64,000 bases of DNA. Source: Chrysoperla carnea. Lineage: Eukaryota > Arthropoda > Insecta > Neuroptera > Chrysopidae. The stretch is from contig NC_058339.1 in NCBI RefSeq assembly GCF_905475395.1, forward strand, positions 90,406,520 to 90,470,519. The letters are read 5' to 3'. The notes beneath the pieces were generated by a model. That model saw nothing but the letters and a program-made list of their open reading frames with translations, searched no databases and was not told where the DNA came from. A program made the translations under genes and the position numbers. The first letter of the stretch is position 1. Every line of letters begins with the position of its first letter. Shown here piece by piece: positions 1 to 12,855 of this stretch.

Positions 1-571
1 ACGTTCAGATTTTCAGTTCTCTGAAGGCCCCTAAAATTTAACTGGTTAATTATGATATAATAATGGACAACTATGCCAAGTTTCATTAAATTCTGAATGC
101 AAAGTCTATTACCGATAGTACTACCTTAAAAAGGAATTTTTTTTTAGAGTGTTTCAAAATCGCATACTTCTCTGCCCCATAATGTATCTTAAATAAATCT
201 TCCAGTATCCACTGAACCCCTGCCAGCGTCTGCACTAAACTAATAAATGAGAAAATAAACAATATTTTTATTCATAATTTAAATAGCATTGACCTGTTTA
301 ATAATTTAAATTCTTACTTTAAATCTAATTAATATTATTCAGTGTAAAAGCCACCCAATAATTAGTGAAGGTTATATATTAAATAATAAGAGTGCGATCC
401 TCAACAAAAGTTATAAATCGATTGTTGCGGAAGGAACACAGTTTGGGATAAAATTTACGAAGAATTATAAGGGAAACTTAAGCGATCGTTTCTGTATTCC
501 TAAAGACTGGAATCATGTCAACCAGAGTGTACCGTTTAGTTTGTAGCACAACTTCACCGACCTCGACGAAT
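1..571. other. AT-rich intergenic or intronic sequence
   Basis: I see no exon or recognisable repeat here. If the DDAH gene continues to the left, this stretch may be part of one of its introns. Confidence 0.4.
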
Positions 572-1131
572 TTTTATACCATGTATATATGAAATATACA
601 TAGTATATTAAGTTTAGTACCAAGTTTGTAACGCTTAAAAATAATGATGCTAGGAAAAAAATTTTGTCATAGGTGTTCATGAAATCACCTAATTAGTCCA
701 TTTCCGGTTGTCCGTCCGTCCGTCTGTGGACACGATAACTCAAAAACGAAAAAAGATATCGAGCTGAAATTTGTACAGCGTACTCAGGACGTAAAAAGTG
801 AGGTCAAGTTCGTAAATGAGCATCATAGGTCAATTGGGTCTTGAGTCCGTAGGACCCATCTTGTAAACCGTTAGAGATAGAACAAAAGTTTTAGATTTTG
901 TTGTTTTCCTTATCAAGAATTAAACAACTTTTGTTTGAAACATTTTTTCGTAAACATCACTGTTTACCCGTGAGGGCACCAATTAGGCGGAAATTTTATA
1001 GTATGTACTATAATTGATTATCAGTTATGTATGTGTCACATGTTTGTATGTGTTATGTGATAAAGAAATCAACACTGACTATGCATGGTATTTCAACAAT
1101 TAACTCAGTCAATTGTTTGTTTTCACTTGTT
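572..1131 (+). mobile_element. HINE-like element, complete copy 1
   Basis: This copy serves as the reference for the family. The plus-strand order is: ATACCATGTATATATG and a short palindrome; GTTTGTAACGC; a (GTCC)n-type microsatellite core; a long conserved non-coding middle; GTTTACCCGTGAGGGC; the subterminal ATGCATGGTAT; a 7-bp stem (AACAATT/AATTGTT) with a 9-base loop; and the end TTTTCACTTGTT. ATACCATG near one end and CATGGTAT near the other form subterminal inverted repeats. There are no outward terminal inverted repeats and no ORF conserved between copies. The layout is that of non-autonomous Helentrons. The family assignment is inference. Confidence 0.6.
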
Positions 1132-1998
1132 TTTTTTTACAATTTTTTTTTTTTTTTATTCTTGAAATGTCAATAAATTGTATATTAAGACATGCGTATT
1201 ATGACCAGGCCTCGGCATTTATTATCCTTGTCAATCTACTTTGAGACGTGGTTCTCACTCTTTTGACAATTCCAGTAGTGAATTTTCAAAGAGTATACCG
1301 CCGTAAAAATAAATATCATTAGTCACCTATAGAGCGGATAAACATGTGTAGTTAATTAATTAATTAAAAGCGTTGAAATTTAATAAATTAATAAAATCAA
1401 AAATATCTAAAAATAAATTATGATATTTTTATATAACATAACGGTTGCAGTACAAAACGATGCAATGACTGCTTTGTTAGTTAGTTACCTCTAGTTTTGT
1501 CTCTGCCCTTGTTCGTGTGATGTAATTTAAAAAATATTAATAGTTCACAAACAGAATTACATCATCAAAATTATTTTCTAACATAAAACAAATTTTAAAA
1601 TGGATCATAACTTTTGTAATTCAAGGTAGAATATTATTTTTATACACAAAAAAAACTTTGGTTGTTAGAAAACAGATAATCCCAGCGAAATACAAATGAA
1701 CTCATTCCACTCAAGGGTTAATACTTAAGGGTTACTTGTAAATTTGTATAATAATAGGAAACTATGATTTAAAAAAATTTTTTGTGAGAAAAATTGAACT
1801 TTAAAAATTTTTCTTATAAAAGCTCCCAGAACGCCAGGTAAAAAATCAAAGGATTTTTTACAAAGATTACGAATTTGTTTTCGGAGCTGTTGAAAAATAA
1901 ACAGTTTTTCTTTAATTAATGAAAATAGTTAAAAAATTTTAAGTTTCAAGAGTTATTTTTCGTGCCTAAAAATGAATAAATGGGTTAAGTTAATTAAA

Positions 1999-2066
1999 AT
2001 CAAGTGAAAATAAACAATTGACTGAGTTATTTGTTGAAATAGCATGTATAGACAATGTTGATTACG
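1999..2066 (-). mobile_element. HINE-like terminal fragment
   Basis: Only about 65 bp of the stem-loop end of the HINE-like family is present (CAAGTGAAAATAAACAATTG and onward), in reverse orientation. Confidence 0.55.
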
Positions 2067-2611
2067 CAGGCGTTTTTTTTTTTTTACGCCATGTAAGTAA
2101 AGAAAGATAACCACTCTCACACACAAAGTAATACGAGAAATTATTCAAATGAATTTCTTTTTCGACCCGTAATCTTTTTGTAACAATCGTGATCGTTCTG
2201 CCTTAAAAAAAAAAAAGAGAGATTTACTAGGGGTAAACACACCTGCATTTCGAATTCAATAATTTATGGTATGCAATGTTTTTTGTATTAATTTTAAATA
2301 TTTCAGTGTACAAAACCCTAGTGCATTTTGCATTTAAAAATAACTAAACCAGTACCGTGGCTAGAAATCATTTTAAGTGAGGCTTTATCGAAACTACATA
2401 TACCCTACGTAATAACTATTTAATCATACAAGTTTTGGAAAAATGCGTAATTTCTGTCTTCTATAATATTACGATTTAAAAAAATGGGTTTTTAATTATA
2501 GTTTTGAATGACACCTGTATGAAAATTTCACTCACAATGAGACTAAACTTATAATACCTCCATAATTTTGAAAAGTATTGATCAATGGTAAGTAATCTGG
2601 TGGTCTTTATT

Positions 2612-3015
2612 ATAACTACTGAAAATGGGTCCACTTCCTGTTTTAATTAGTGCGAATTGGTATCGTCAGTTGGCGGAATTTATCTAATTTTAATTGAATA
2701 TTTTGATTAGTCTTTTAAAATGGTAGCACAAGTATTGCCATCTGATAGTCTACATTAGAACTACTGATAACGAGTCTCCTTCCTGTTTTAATTAGTATGA
2801 ACTATTTTCGTCAGTTGGCGGGATTTATTTGATTTGAATATTTTGATTGGTCTTTAAAAATGGCAAGTACAAATATTGCCATCTGATAGTTTAAATTAGA
2901 ACTATTGGAAAATGGTTCATTTGCTGTTTTAAATAGTATGAATTATTATTAATTAGAGCTACTGGAAATGGGTATTAGACCCATTTCCCGTTTTAATTAG
3001 TATGAATTGCAACTC
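2612..3015. repeat. Diverged tandem repeat, ~145 bp period
   Basis: The block 'CTACTGRAAATGGGTCC...CCTGTTTTAATTAGT' recurs near 2615, 2761, 2901 and 2958. The first copies carry the same following segment (TCGTCAGTTGGCGG and TATTGCCATCTGATAGT). The last copy is shortened. No coding potential is seen. Confidence 0.65.
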
Positions 3016-3844
3016 CCAGTTATCAATAACATTATTTATATTATTTGGGAGGAATAAATTATATTCCTTATGAATCCTCCCCGTGGTTACGTACTTGTTT
3101 CGAATTGAATTGTAAAAAAAATACCATAAAGATTAGAATCAAAACATGCATACATTTTAAATCGACATGACTGGTAGAAATAGAATATCAAAACAATGTG
3201 TTGAGTTCATGTAATTACCCCGTCTCTAAGGGGAGATTATAGTCTAAAAAAATTTAAAAATCGTTATTTTTGTTTCCGTAATTTATTCCAAATGAAATTC
3301 AATAAATGTAAAATATGTGTAATTTTAAAAACATCAAAAAGTCATAGCATAAAACAGGATTCATTCTTTTTCTTATGAGAAGGCATTACGCCTTACAAAA
3401 TAATCTAGAAATAATTATATCAAAATTATAAATCATTATTATGGAAACCGTTTTTGGTTTAAATTGAAAACTTTCGGCTCCAATAAGAGAATTTTACAGC
3501 AACTACGCCCCTTAAGCGTTCTGCACGCTTTATGGAAAGAGGGCTGAAAAATTATATATCTCACTTTTTTAAATTTTGAATAAACCCTATCCAGTCATGA
3601 TAAAGACATCCTTATATATTTCTAAGTGGTCTGTCATTGGATAAATTTGGCGAATTATTTCGGAAATTAGGACTCAGATCAAAATTTAGGAAATAACTTT
3701 TTCGTTCGTCTTTATAAGCTTATTTCGGAAGCCAAGAGTTCTGCAGTCAATTATAGAACACCCTGTATATTTTTTACTACTAGCTTATATACTTTTTCCG
3801 TTCATAAAATTCAAAACTATTTTACAATATTGTAGGAAGAGAAT

Positions 3845-4187
3845 AACATTTTTTACATTTAAACTTTTGTTCTATCTCTAACGGTTTATAAGATGGGTCC
3901 TACGGACCCAAGACCCAATTGACCTATGATGCTCATTTACGAACTTGACCTCACTTTTTACGTCCTGAGTACGCTGTAAAAATTTCAGCTCGATATCTTT
4001 TTTCGTTTTTGAGTTATCGTGTCCACAGACGGACGGACGGACGGACAACCGGAAATGGACTAATTAGATGATTTAGTGAACACCTATGACAAAATTTTTT
4101 TCCTAGCATCATTATTTTTAAACGTTACAAACTTGGGACTAAACTTAATATACTATGTATATTTCATATATACATGGTATAAAAATT
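3845..4187 (-). mobile_element. HINE-like element, 3' part missing
   Basis: This is a reverse copy running from the conserved centre to the ATACCATG end. It has four GGAC units in the microsatellite core. The stem-loop end is absent. Confidence 0.6.
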
Positions 4188-4620
4188 AACTTGAATTTCT
4201 GTTAAGCTCAACCCGGTATATTCAAGTGATTACGTCATGTCTATGTGTCTGTTTGTACTCTGTATAATTTACGACCTTTTGTTTGATACGAGTGTACGAC
4301 TCACAATAGTCAGCAGTAACTAACGCATACATAAATACATACTTATGGATATTGTATAAAGAAAAGCATTCATTTTCTTTGAAAACAATACACACATACA
4401 GTTTTTTGATGACTTTCCTGAGTTATTTTTCACATGAAAAACCATATTTCACATTTGTTTTCTAAATAGAAACTTTTTGTTATCTATAATTACAATATTA
4501 TATTCCACAACAGGGGTTTCAACGTAAATTACAACCGCATCAAAATCCGTTGCGTAGTTTCAAAGATTTAAGCATACAAAGGGACATAGGGACAGAGAAA
4601 GCGACTTTGTTTTATACTAT

Positions 4621-4802
4621 GTATTGATATGCAAGGTATACTAAGTTTAGTCCCAAGTTTGTAACGCTTAAAAATATTGATGCTACGAACAAAATTTTGG
4701 TATAGGTGTTCATAAAATCACCTAATTAGTCCATTTTCGGTTGTCTGTCCGTCAACACGATAACTCAAAAACAAAAAAAGATATCAAGCTGAAAAAGATA
4801 TC
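4621..4802 (+). mobile_element. HINE-like 5' fragment
   Basis: This diverged, truncated copy begins near GGTATACTAAGTTTAGTCC. It keeps a single GTCTGTCCGTC core and stops after the GATATCAAGCTG block, which is partly duplicated (GCTGAAAAAGATATC). Confidence 0.55.
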
Positions 4803-5439
4803 AAATAAAAATTAATTGTAGAAAGTTATAAAAATATTAAATGGGTACGTGATTTTTATTACACTCTGTATAAACTAATAAAAAGTCAAACCATTATAAT
4901 ATTATTTTATTTTCTCTTACCAAAATGAATATTTAGATCTCAATAGAAACTGACTATCTTTCAAATATTCACCGCATAGTTGACTTACAATTAAACCGAA
5001 CCCCTTTGTCGGACTTACCCTTATCTTGTCTTATATAAATCAATTTTAATGTAATAACAATATGCGTTTAAGTTGTTCATCCTTTTCTTCCTAAATAAAA
5101 ACCTACTTTCCATTTATGCTAATTCTTAGTACTATGTAAACAAATTCGTAGCGCAAGAGCTGCGTTAGCTAAGTGAGATATTCCCTAAGAGAGATTTTTA
5201 AATTTTAAAGAATTTTTATCTCGAAAACTAAACGTCTAGAGAAAAAACCACAAGAGTACTTTTTTGGTTAAAACTAAAAATACAAAAATATTTTTTGATA
5301 AAATTCAAAAATTTTTACTCTTAACGATGCTAATTTTTGACATCTATTAGGTAGAATCGATGAACAATTGAAGAAATTTGTTTAAAATTCCATTATCAGT
5401 ACATAACCAATAGCTCCATGGAGTAATTTTAAAAATATC

Positions 5440-5544
5440 GAAAACTGAAAATTTTGTTTAATTATTTATCTTTCGGTATTTCGAAAACAAAGACAGATAT
5501 CGGAAAAATTTATAATTTATTTTTCGTCTACATTCATAAAGTTA
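5440..5544 (+). repeat. Fragment of TA-flanked TIR element (family C)
   Basis: The sequence matches the interior of the element at 9155-9529 (TTCGAAAACAAAGACAGATATC, then TTTTTCGTCTACATTCAT). It is interrupted at about 5545 by a HINE-like element. Confidence 0.55.
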
Positions 5545-6015
5545 TTTTTATACCATGTATATATGAAATATACATAGTATATTAAATTTCGTCCCAAGTT
5601 TGTAACGCTTAAAAATATTGATGCTACGAAAAAAATTTTGGTATAGGTGTTCATAGAATCACCTAATTAATCCATTTCCGGTTGTCCGTCCGTCCGTCTG
5701 TGGACACGATAACTCAAAAACGAAAAAAGATATCGAGCTGAAATTTTAACAGCATACTCAGGACGTAAAAAGTGAGGTCAAGTTCGTAAATGAGCATCAT
5801 AGGTCAATTGGGTCTTGGGTCCGTAGGACCCATCTTGTAAACCGTTAAAGATAGAACAAAAGTTTAAATGTAAAAAATGTTCCTTATAAAAAAATAAAAA
5901 ACTTTTGTTTGAAACATTTTTTTGTAAACATCACTGTTTATCCACGAGGGCGTTAATTAGGTGCAAATTTTATAGTATGTATTAATATAGGAATATCAGT
6001 TGTGTGTGTGTCTAT
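5545..6015 (+). mobile_element. HINE-like element, truncated
   Basis: This forward copy is inserted into a family C fragment. It runs from ATACCATGTATATATG through the (GTCC)n core to the GTTTATCCACGAGGGCG block and decays before the stem-loop end. Confidence 0.6.
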
Positions 6016-6554
6016 TTAAAAGTGAATATCTTTTGTTATTTACGTGACGTAAAAAAAAACAAACCACTGCGCATTAACACTGTCTATAAGAGAAGAATAT
6101 TATGAAATTGAAATTTTTTCAATATTATGAAATTGAAATTTTTTCAATCAGCAAAGTTTTAGAAAGTAAATTTTACTACGTCTTATTATCAGAACGTTTT
6201 TTCTCTTAGTGACATTATGACGTCATGCTGAAAATTATTTGAGATTGAATGTATAAGGAAAGTATGTAGTTGAATATATAATCAAATCTCTCCCATGAGA
6301 AAAAGCAGTTAAACAGAATAGATATAAAGTCTAATCCCTAGCAGTTATTAGTTAATTGAACGGGGAATAAGAACATTGTTAGCTGTTTTTTAGTACATGT
6401 ACGCACCAGCGAACGTTGTAGTTGAGTATTGGGGCACGGGGGCACCTGACACTAAATAAGATTGACCTACATAATGGAAAGTAAACATTATGCATATGTA
6501 TAACAAAGTCTGTTTTATCTCTCAACCATTTATATTTTGAGGTTGTTGAATACG

Positions 6555-6672
6555 GTAGTTACCTGATGTCGAATTTGTCATATTACCCATAAAAATGTAA
6601 AACTATTATTGATACCATGACCAATTTTTTAAAGGGAAATTAAAATTGATTATAAAACGAAGAAGTTATTCG
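6555..6672. repeat. Dispersed repeat H, copy 1
   Basis: The segment from GATGTCGAATTTGTCATATT to GAAGAAGTTATTC has a second copy at about 55715-55825, inside an intron of the beat-like gene. No termini were defined. Confidence 0.5.
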
Positions 6673-7082
6673 CTCCGTGCGTGAGTTTCGCTTCCATGGT
6701 AACGATACACTACTTTAATTATAGAATTGTATGGATGCATATATAATTGTATGGATTGCATTTAAGACTTACATTTAAAATTTAATTTTATTGTCTCACA
6801 AATTTAAATAAATAATTATGATTTACATTTGAAAAACAATATTTGTTCAATTTGATTTCTTATTTTCACAATTTGTAATACATTAAGTTTAATTAATTCG
6901 TGTTTTTCAATAATTTTAATTTGACATTTCTATAACATTAACATGTAAAGAATTGCAAATTAGTCATAACAGCCCCCTTTAACTCCAAAATTTTTCACTG
7001 GAAGCGCTGGCATCGATTTTATTGTCCCTACCATGACTACGCACACAACGAATAAGTATTTTTTGACAATTTTCACCAAACC

Positions 7083-7440
7083 TCACCGTTTTCGATATAT
7101 AATTGTTTGAAAAAGAAGCACGTCATTATTGACGAAAATAAAAATTATTTTGCGGTTCTGGTCAAAAACTTGATTCAAAAAATACCATTTGATATATTTT
7201 AGACCATTCTAAACACTTCTTAACTCTTGGCATTTTTTACTTTACTTCACCGTTTACGATATACAAGCGTTTGAAAAAAAATACGGGTTTTCCGAAAATT
7301 CATTATTGATTTGTAGTTCTGGTCAACAATTCGATTTGAAAACCATACATTATATTTTAGACCATTCTCAACACTTTTTAACTCTTAACATTTTTTAGAT
7401 TAGCTCACACCGTTTTCGGTATATAACCGTTACATTGTTT
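7083..7440. repeat. Tandem repeat, ~160-165 bp period
   Basis: CACCGTTTWCGATATAYAA recurs at 7083, 7248 and 7408. Between copies lie a conserved GTTCTGGTCAA and a TTTTAGACCATTCT...TTAACTCTT block. A single inverted relative lies at about 47200-47310, just upstream of beat-like exon 2. Confidence 0.65.
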
Positions 7441-7883
7441 TAACGAATGAGTTTTTTTAGCAAAGTGAAAACAAACCTTTTATATCATGTTTAAATCCTA
7501 TTTCAAATCATAAACATGAACCAAATTCATACTCAACGAATTTGAAATTAGGTTTTCATTCTTTTAAAAGAAAAGTCTTAATTTTTAATGTAAACATATA
7601 CATTTATGGTACTTCCAACATACTCTATTAAAATTTTTATAAAAACTGTTCCATTTCAGGAAAAAAAAATGAAAATTATTATTTTTAAAAGTTTAAAAAC
7701 AAATTCAGGGTCATATTTAAAAATAAAATATTTTAAAACAAGTGACCAACAAAGTTTTTATTCATAATTCTTTCCAGTTGCAGTGCAGTGTTTTAAATTG
7801 ATATAGCACATTTTTAAATTAGATTCTTATTTTTTATATTATAGTCCATGCCAAATAAAACTTTAAACCCAAATATAATTCAA

Positions 7884-8446
7884 AACAAGTGAAAACAAAC
7901 AATTGACTGAGTTAATTGTTGAAATACCATGCATAGTCAGTGTTGATTTCTTTATCACATTTCTCACAGAAACATGTGACACATACATAACTGATAATCA
8001 AGTATAGTACATATTATAAAATTTCCACCTAATTGGCGCCCTCACGGGTAAACAGTGATGTTTACGAAAAAATGTTCCAAACAAAAGTTGTTTAATTTTT
8101 GATAAGAAACATTTTTTACATTTAAATTTTTGTTCTATCTCTAACGGTTTACAAGATGGGTCCTACGGACCCAAGACCCAATTGACCTATGATGCTCATT
8201 TACGAACTTGACCTCACTTTTTACGTCGTGAGTACGCTGTAAAAATTTCAGCTCGATATCTTTTTTCGTTTTTGAGTTATCGTGTCCACAGACGGACGGA
8301 CGGACAACCGGAAATGGACTAATTAGGTGATTTAGTGAACACCTATGACAAAATTTTTTTCCTAGCATCATTATTTGTAAGCGTTACAAACTTGGGACTA
8401 AACTTAATATACTATGTATATTTCATATATACATGGTATAAAAATA
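7884..8446 (-). mobile_element. HINE-like element, complete copy
   Basis: This is a full-length reverse copy starting at ACAAGTGAAAACAAACAATTG and ending at CATGGTATAAAAAT. A 76-codon reading frame inside it (8141-8371) is disrupted in other copies and is not regarded as a gene. Confidence 0.65.
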
Positions 8447-9154
8447 ATTAAAATTAATATTTATTATCTGAAAAGTAGATGGTGTGAACAACTTATTCTT
8501 AATTGTATATTTATCGTACGAGGTAAATGACATTTCTCTGATGATTATGACATTCATTTGTTTATAATAAAAATTACTTCCGGTATATTCATTTTATTTG
8601 ACAAACATTATAATAACACACTGTTTCTTAAATAATTGTAAACACGCAAAATAATTCTCAAAAATTCTTAGAAATAAAAAAGCCCTGTTTTTTTATTAAT
8701 TGAAATTATATACCAGAACAAAATATTATTTCCTTTTTAAGTTAGCTCAACCGCAAGCAAGCAGCTCAAATTGAATCGAATTAATAACGGTTTATCAATT
8801 TTGTGGTAACAGAAATGTATTTTCCAACTTAATTTCAAGTCTTACTTTATTTTGAACTTTATAACCAGAGAGGCCTTAACTATAAAGCTTCAACCTCCGA
8901 TACGCTATCCTGTTTTGGGGAGAAAATTTTGAAAGGGTATCATTTAACCTAATATTAAAAGGTACGGGTAGTAAGCAGGAATTATTGTGTTACTAGGATC
9001 TCCGAAGAAAAAATGATAGCTCGGTCACCAAAAGACAACAAGTTTTGGTGTTGCAGTTTATTTTTTGACGACGTGGCCTTTTTTTTCTTACTACACTTAA
9101 TACATTCAACTATTTAGAATTATCGACCTCAACAGGCTAACACTCAAGGATGTA

Positions 9155-9529
9155 CGAGCGCCAAGGCAATTTTAAATAAAAAGCTTGATTTTTTTAATAT
9201 GAAATTGGACTAAGTCTAAATCAATTCCGAAAAATTTAGGGTTGGTTACCTGATTATTTAAATAAATAAATGACTTCAAAAGTAGGTATATTTTAAGTCT
9301 TATGGGAAAATGGTAGACGGATGATATGTTTTCATAGATTTCTCCAAAACTAGATTGAAAATTTTGTTAGATTATTCAACTTTCGATATTTCGAAAACCA
9401 AGACGGATATCGAAAAATTTTATTCTTATTTTTCGCCTACATTCATGAAGTTATAATAAAATTCATCATCAAAATTGAAAATACGGTACAAATAATTTCA
9501 ACCCTAAATCTTAATTGCCTTGGTGCTCG
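9155..9529. mobile_element. TIR MITE, family C, intact copy (TA target)
   Basis: The left end CGAGCGCCAAGGCAATTTTA and the right end, read on the minus strand as CGAGCACCAAGGCAATTAAG, form inverted repeats of about 18 bp. TA flanks both sides (9153-9154 and 9530-9531). At ~375 bp with no ORF, this fits a non-autonomous element of a TA-targeting superfamily. Other copies lie in RECQL intron 2, at 34068-35283 and at 54702-55201. Confidence 0.7.
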
Positions 9530-9862
9530 TACTACCTTCAGTTCAAAATAAAGTGAATGCGGTTTAGTGCTCAAAACGTGATAAGTGCTCAAAACGTAAA
9601 TATTGGTTGTTTTAGAAGACTAATTCTCTAAATGATAATTGGTTACTTAAAACCGATATGTCATTTTATCCAGTGTTGCGATAGACGTCCATAGACGATA
9701 ATTATATTTGGATTCAGCCAGAACTCTGGCACTCTGTCGAAATAACCGATTCGGCGTTAAAAACGATGTCACTATAACCAACTTTGACTGTATTTCCTTC
9801 TTTCAGTTATCTCAACAAAGTGAAATATTCAAATTGCATAGAACTCATAACGGTTTATGTCA

Positions 9863-10420
<558 letters not shown>

Positions 10421-10589
10421 GTACCAAGATATTAAACGGGGTTCATTCAAAAGCTACGCTGAGAAAATCTACGTCAGGGGAGGGTGACATAGAAGTCAAG
10501 CAACGCAACTTTCTAAATAAATTTTTTTTTTTTTTTTGCAAAATAAATAATAATAATAAAAATACACATTAAGGGTACCGCAAATGGAT

Positions 10590-11110
10590 CCCTAATGAGA
10601 CGAGACACCTCTGGGTAAGACACAGAAAACCCGCAGCTTGTTTTCCAGGATTTCTCCCAGTCTTGGTAGATTCAAGGTTACGGACCCAAACATTCTAAAC
10701 TTGACGCCCTGCAGGTTTTTGGAGGTGCAAATAACATGCATGGAGGTACCATATCGTCTTCCATACAGGCCCCACGAGTGGAATCATGAAATATCTCCAA
10801 ATTCCCATGTTATAAAGGAGTTAGTTCAATCAACAGTGTCCTGTCAAGAGTTCTACCACTTTTCTAAACTGTGCTCTAGTGAGTTTCAGGCGAGCCCAGT
10901 CGAATGCCTATCTGTGTTTCTACACAGTTTGACTTGTCGCATGCCCTGCGAAAAGTGCCATTAATCGGGATGGGCTTGTCGTTATCATTCCTCGATTCCT
11001 TTCCAGGTAAAAGAGGTGTTTGCAACGACCACTCTCGTGGCACGTAGTTCACTGCTTCATTCCCTTTAACGCCATAGTATCCCAAAATCCAGACCAGTCA
11101 GACAATGTAT
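10590..11110 (-). mobile_element. Non-LTR retrotransposon relic (RNase H and C-terminal region)
   Basis: On the minus strand one frame reads LGYYGVKGNEAVNYVPREW, resembling the RNase H segment (HSGVEGNEAAD.LAR) of non-LTR elements of the R1/I group. After frameshifts it reads TRAQFRKVVELLTGHC, the conserved 'LTGHC' region that follows. Stops and frameshifts show it is dead. It is an insertion between the divergent DDAH and RECQL genes. Confidence 0.7.
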
Positions 11111-12855
11111 TGAGTGACTGGCGGTTCAGTTCATAGACTATTCTTGATTGGAATTAGTACAGTGAAAATAATTTGCCCTTTAAATTACGGTATATGGATA
11201 TTAAATTTCAAACATTGGGTCCTTTTATATTTTATTAACGCCATATTCTTACAATGCCGTAATGCCACTGTTTCAGAAAGTACAAAATGTCTTCTCGTCT
11301 TGATAATAAAGTAAGGGCTACACTAGGCTTTATAAAGAGAGGAAGAAGTTCCAAAAAAAAATTCTGAGATAACGCCCGTTAGAGCGATTTTACGAAATAA
11401 ACCCAATTTCTATTCATTCAAAATTAGAATAGAATTATCCCGAATTTTGCAATTTTCTTAAGGGGTGTTTTATAACAATTTTTTTCAATACCTTCATTTT
11501 ATATTATCCAACTTCTAAGCTACCAGCTCACTAACCAAACAGCAAGTAGCCGCCACTTGCTAGCTTTGATCATTATAATTCGATCCTGCTTTTTCGTATT
11601 ATATAGGCAACGTATATTACAAGCATGTATCTTTGTTTGTGTGTAAATGGGGCTTCAAATGACGTATCGTTCTACATTTCCACGCATATGTACATACAAT
11701 AAATTACGTTCGGTGCAGTTCACATGGACGCGGTCGGGATTATTGAAATAAAGGGTGCGACATGCCACAGTTTCTGCTCACTTGTTTACGGAAAATATTG
11801 TTATGATTTTGGGGGAAAAAACTAAAAGATTTTTGTTGGAATCTGAACTCAAAAGATAAAATCAATTTAAATGGTAATAATTTAAAAAAAAATTATAATT
11901 GGAACCAAAGTCTAAATTACCCAGCGCGCGTGTTAAAAATGGGTATAAAAATGTTAGACTTACCTTTAGGGAAAAAATTTTATATTCGATTTTTATTCAA
12001 TATCTAGGCTTGAAAGCTAGAACTCTCTTAACCATTTGACTTTTTAAGCGAATTGACTTGAGCTTCTTTATTATCTCCGGTTGGGATCTCCATTTCTCTC
12101 TTACGTTAATTCAATCTCGTTTTGTCGAATAATAAAACGTTGTTAGAAAAGGATCAGTTAGACTAAAACTCCCAGTTTGACGTAAATTAAAGATTTTTAT
12201 TCTCTTACATAAGAATGGGTTTAACACCCCTCTCCTCCTCGTTAGCACATGAATTGATTATTAAACCTGCCCCCTCGAACCCCCCACAAGCTTACGTAAT
12301 TAATAAATAGCCCCCCAAGTTGAGCTTGGGGGTGCCTGAGCTTGTATAGCTTTCATTCTTCTTCTGTCAAAAATATCACAAGATGGATAATGAAATACCG
12401 AAGAATCTGGTTGACGGGGCTTAACCTGACTCTTGGATGTTTCAATTTTTATTTTAACATACAAATTGTCATTTATACAAACTTTCATTTTTCTTTGGAG
12501 TAAAGTATTTCTCTTTGAAAGAAATTAATGAATGTGCATTAGCGCACCGCTTATAACGACTATTGGATAATAAATACCATATTTGTACGTACCTCCTTAA
12601 TAACGTCTAAATTTCGGACTAAAAAGGGTTTTATCGTTATTAATCACAAATCTTTCGAACTCGTGTCGTATTTGAACAAGAGAAATTGTCTTAGAGAATC
12701 CCTCCGGAATTAGAAATCTGAAACTCAGTCGATACTCAGCCACCTACTAGATTTGGATTGAATTAAAATAGCACGTGTCTACGTACAACGCTTGCGTCCG
12801 GCTTCGCGAGTATTTTGAATAACTGTCAAGTGTCAGTTATCTGTCAAATAATATA
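11111..12855. other. Intergenic region between DDAH and RECQL
   Basis: No exon was recognised. Short ORFs here have no family resemblance. The last ~80 bases before 12856 should include the RECQL 5' UTR, with a GC-richer patch near 12785-12812. Confidence 0.4.

Noticed and set aside
8141..8371. 76-codon minus-strand ORF (MMLGKKFCHRCS...)
   Set aside because: It lies wholly inside a HINE-like element. The same region in other copies has stops and frameshifts, so it is a chance frame.
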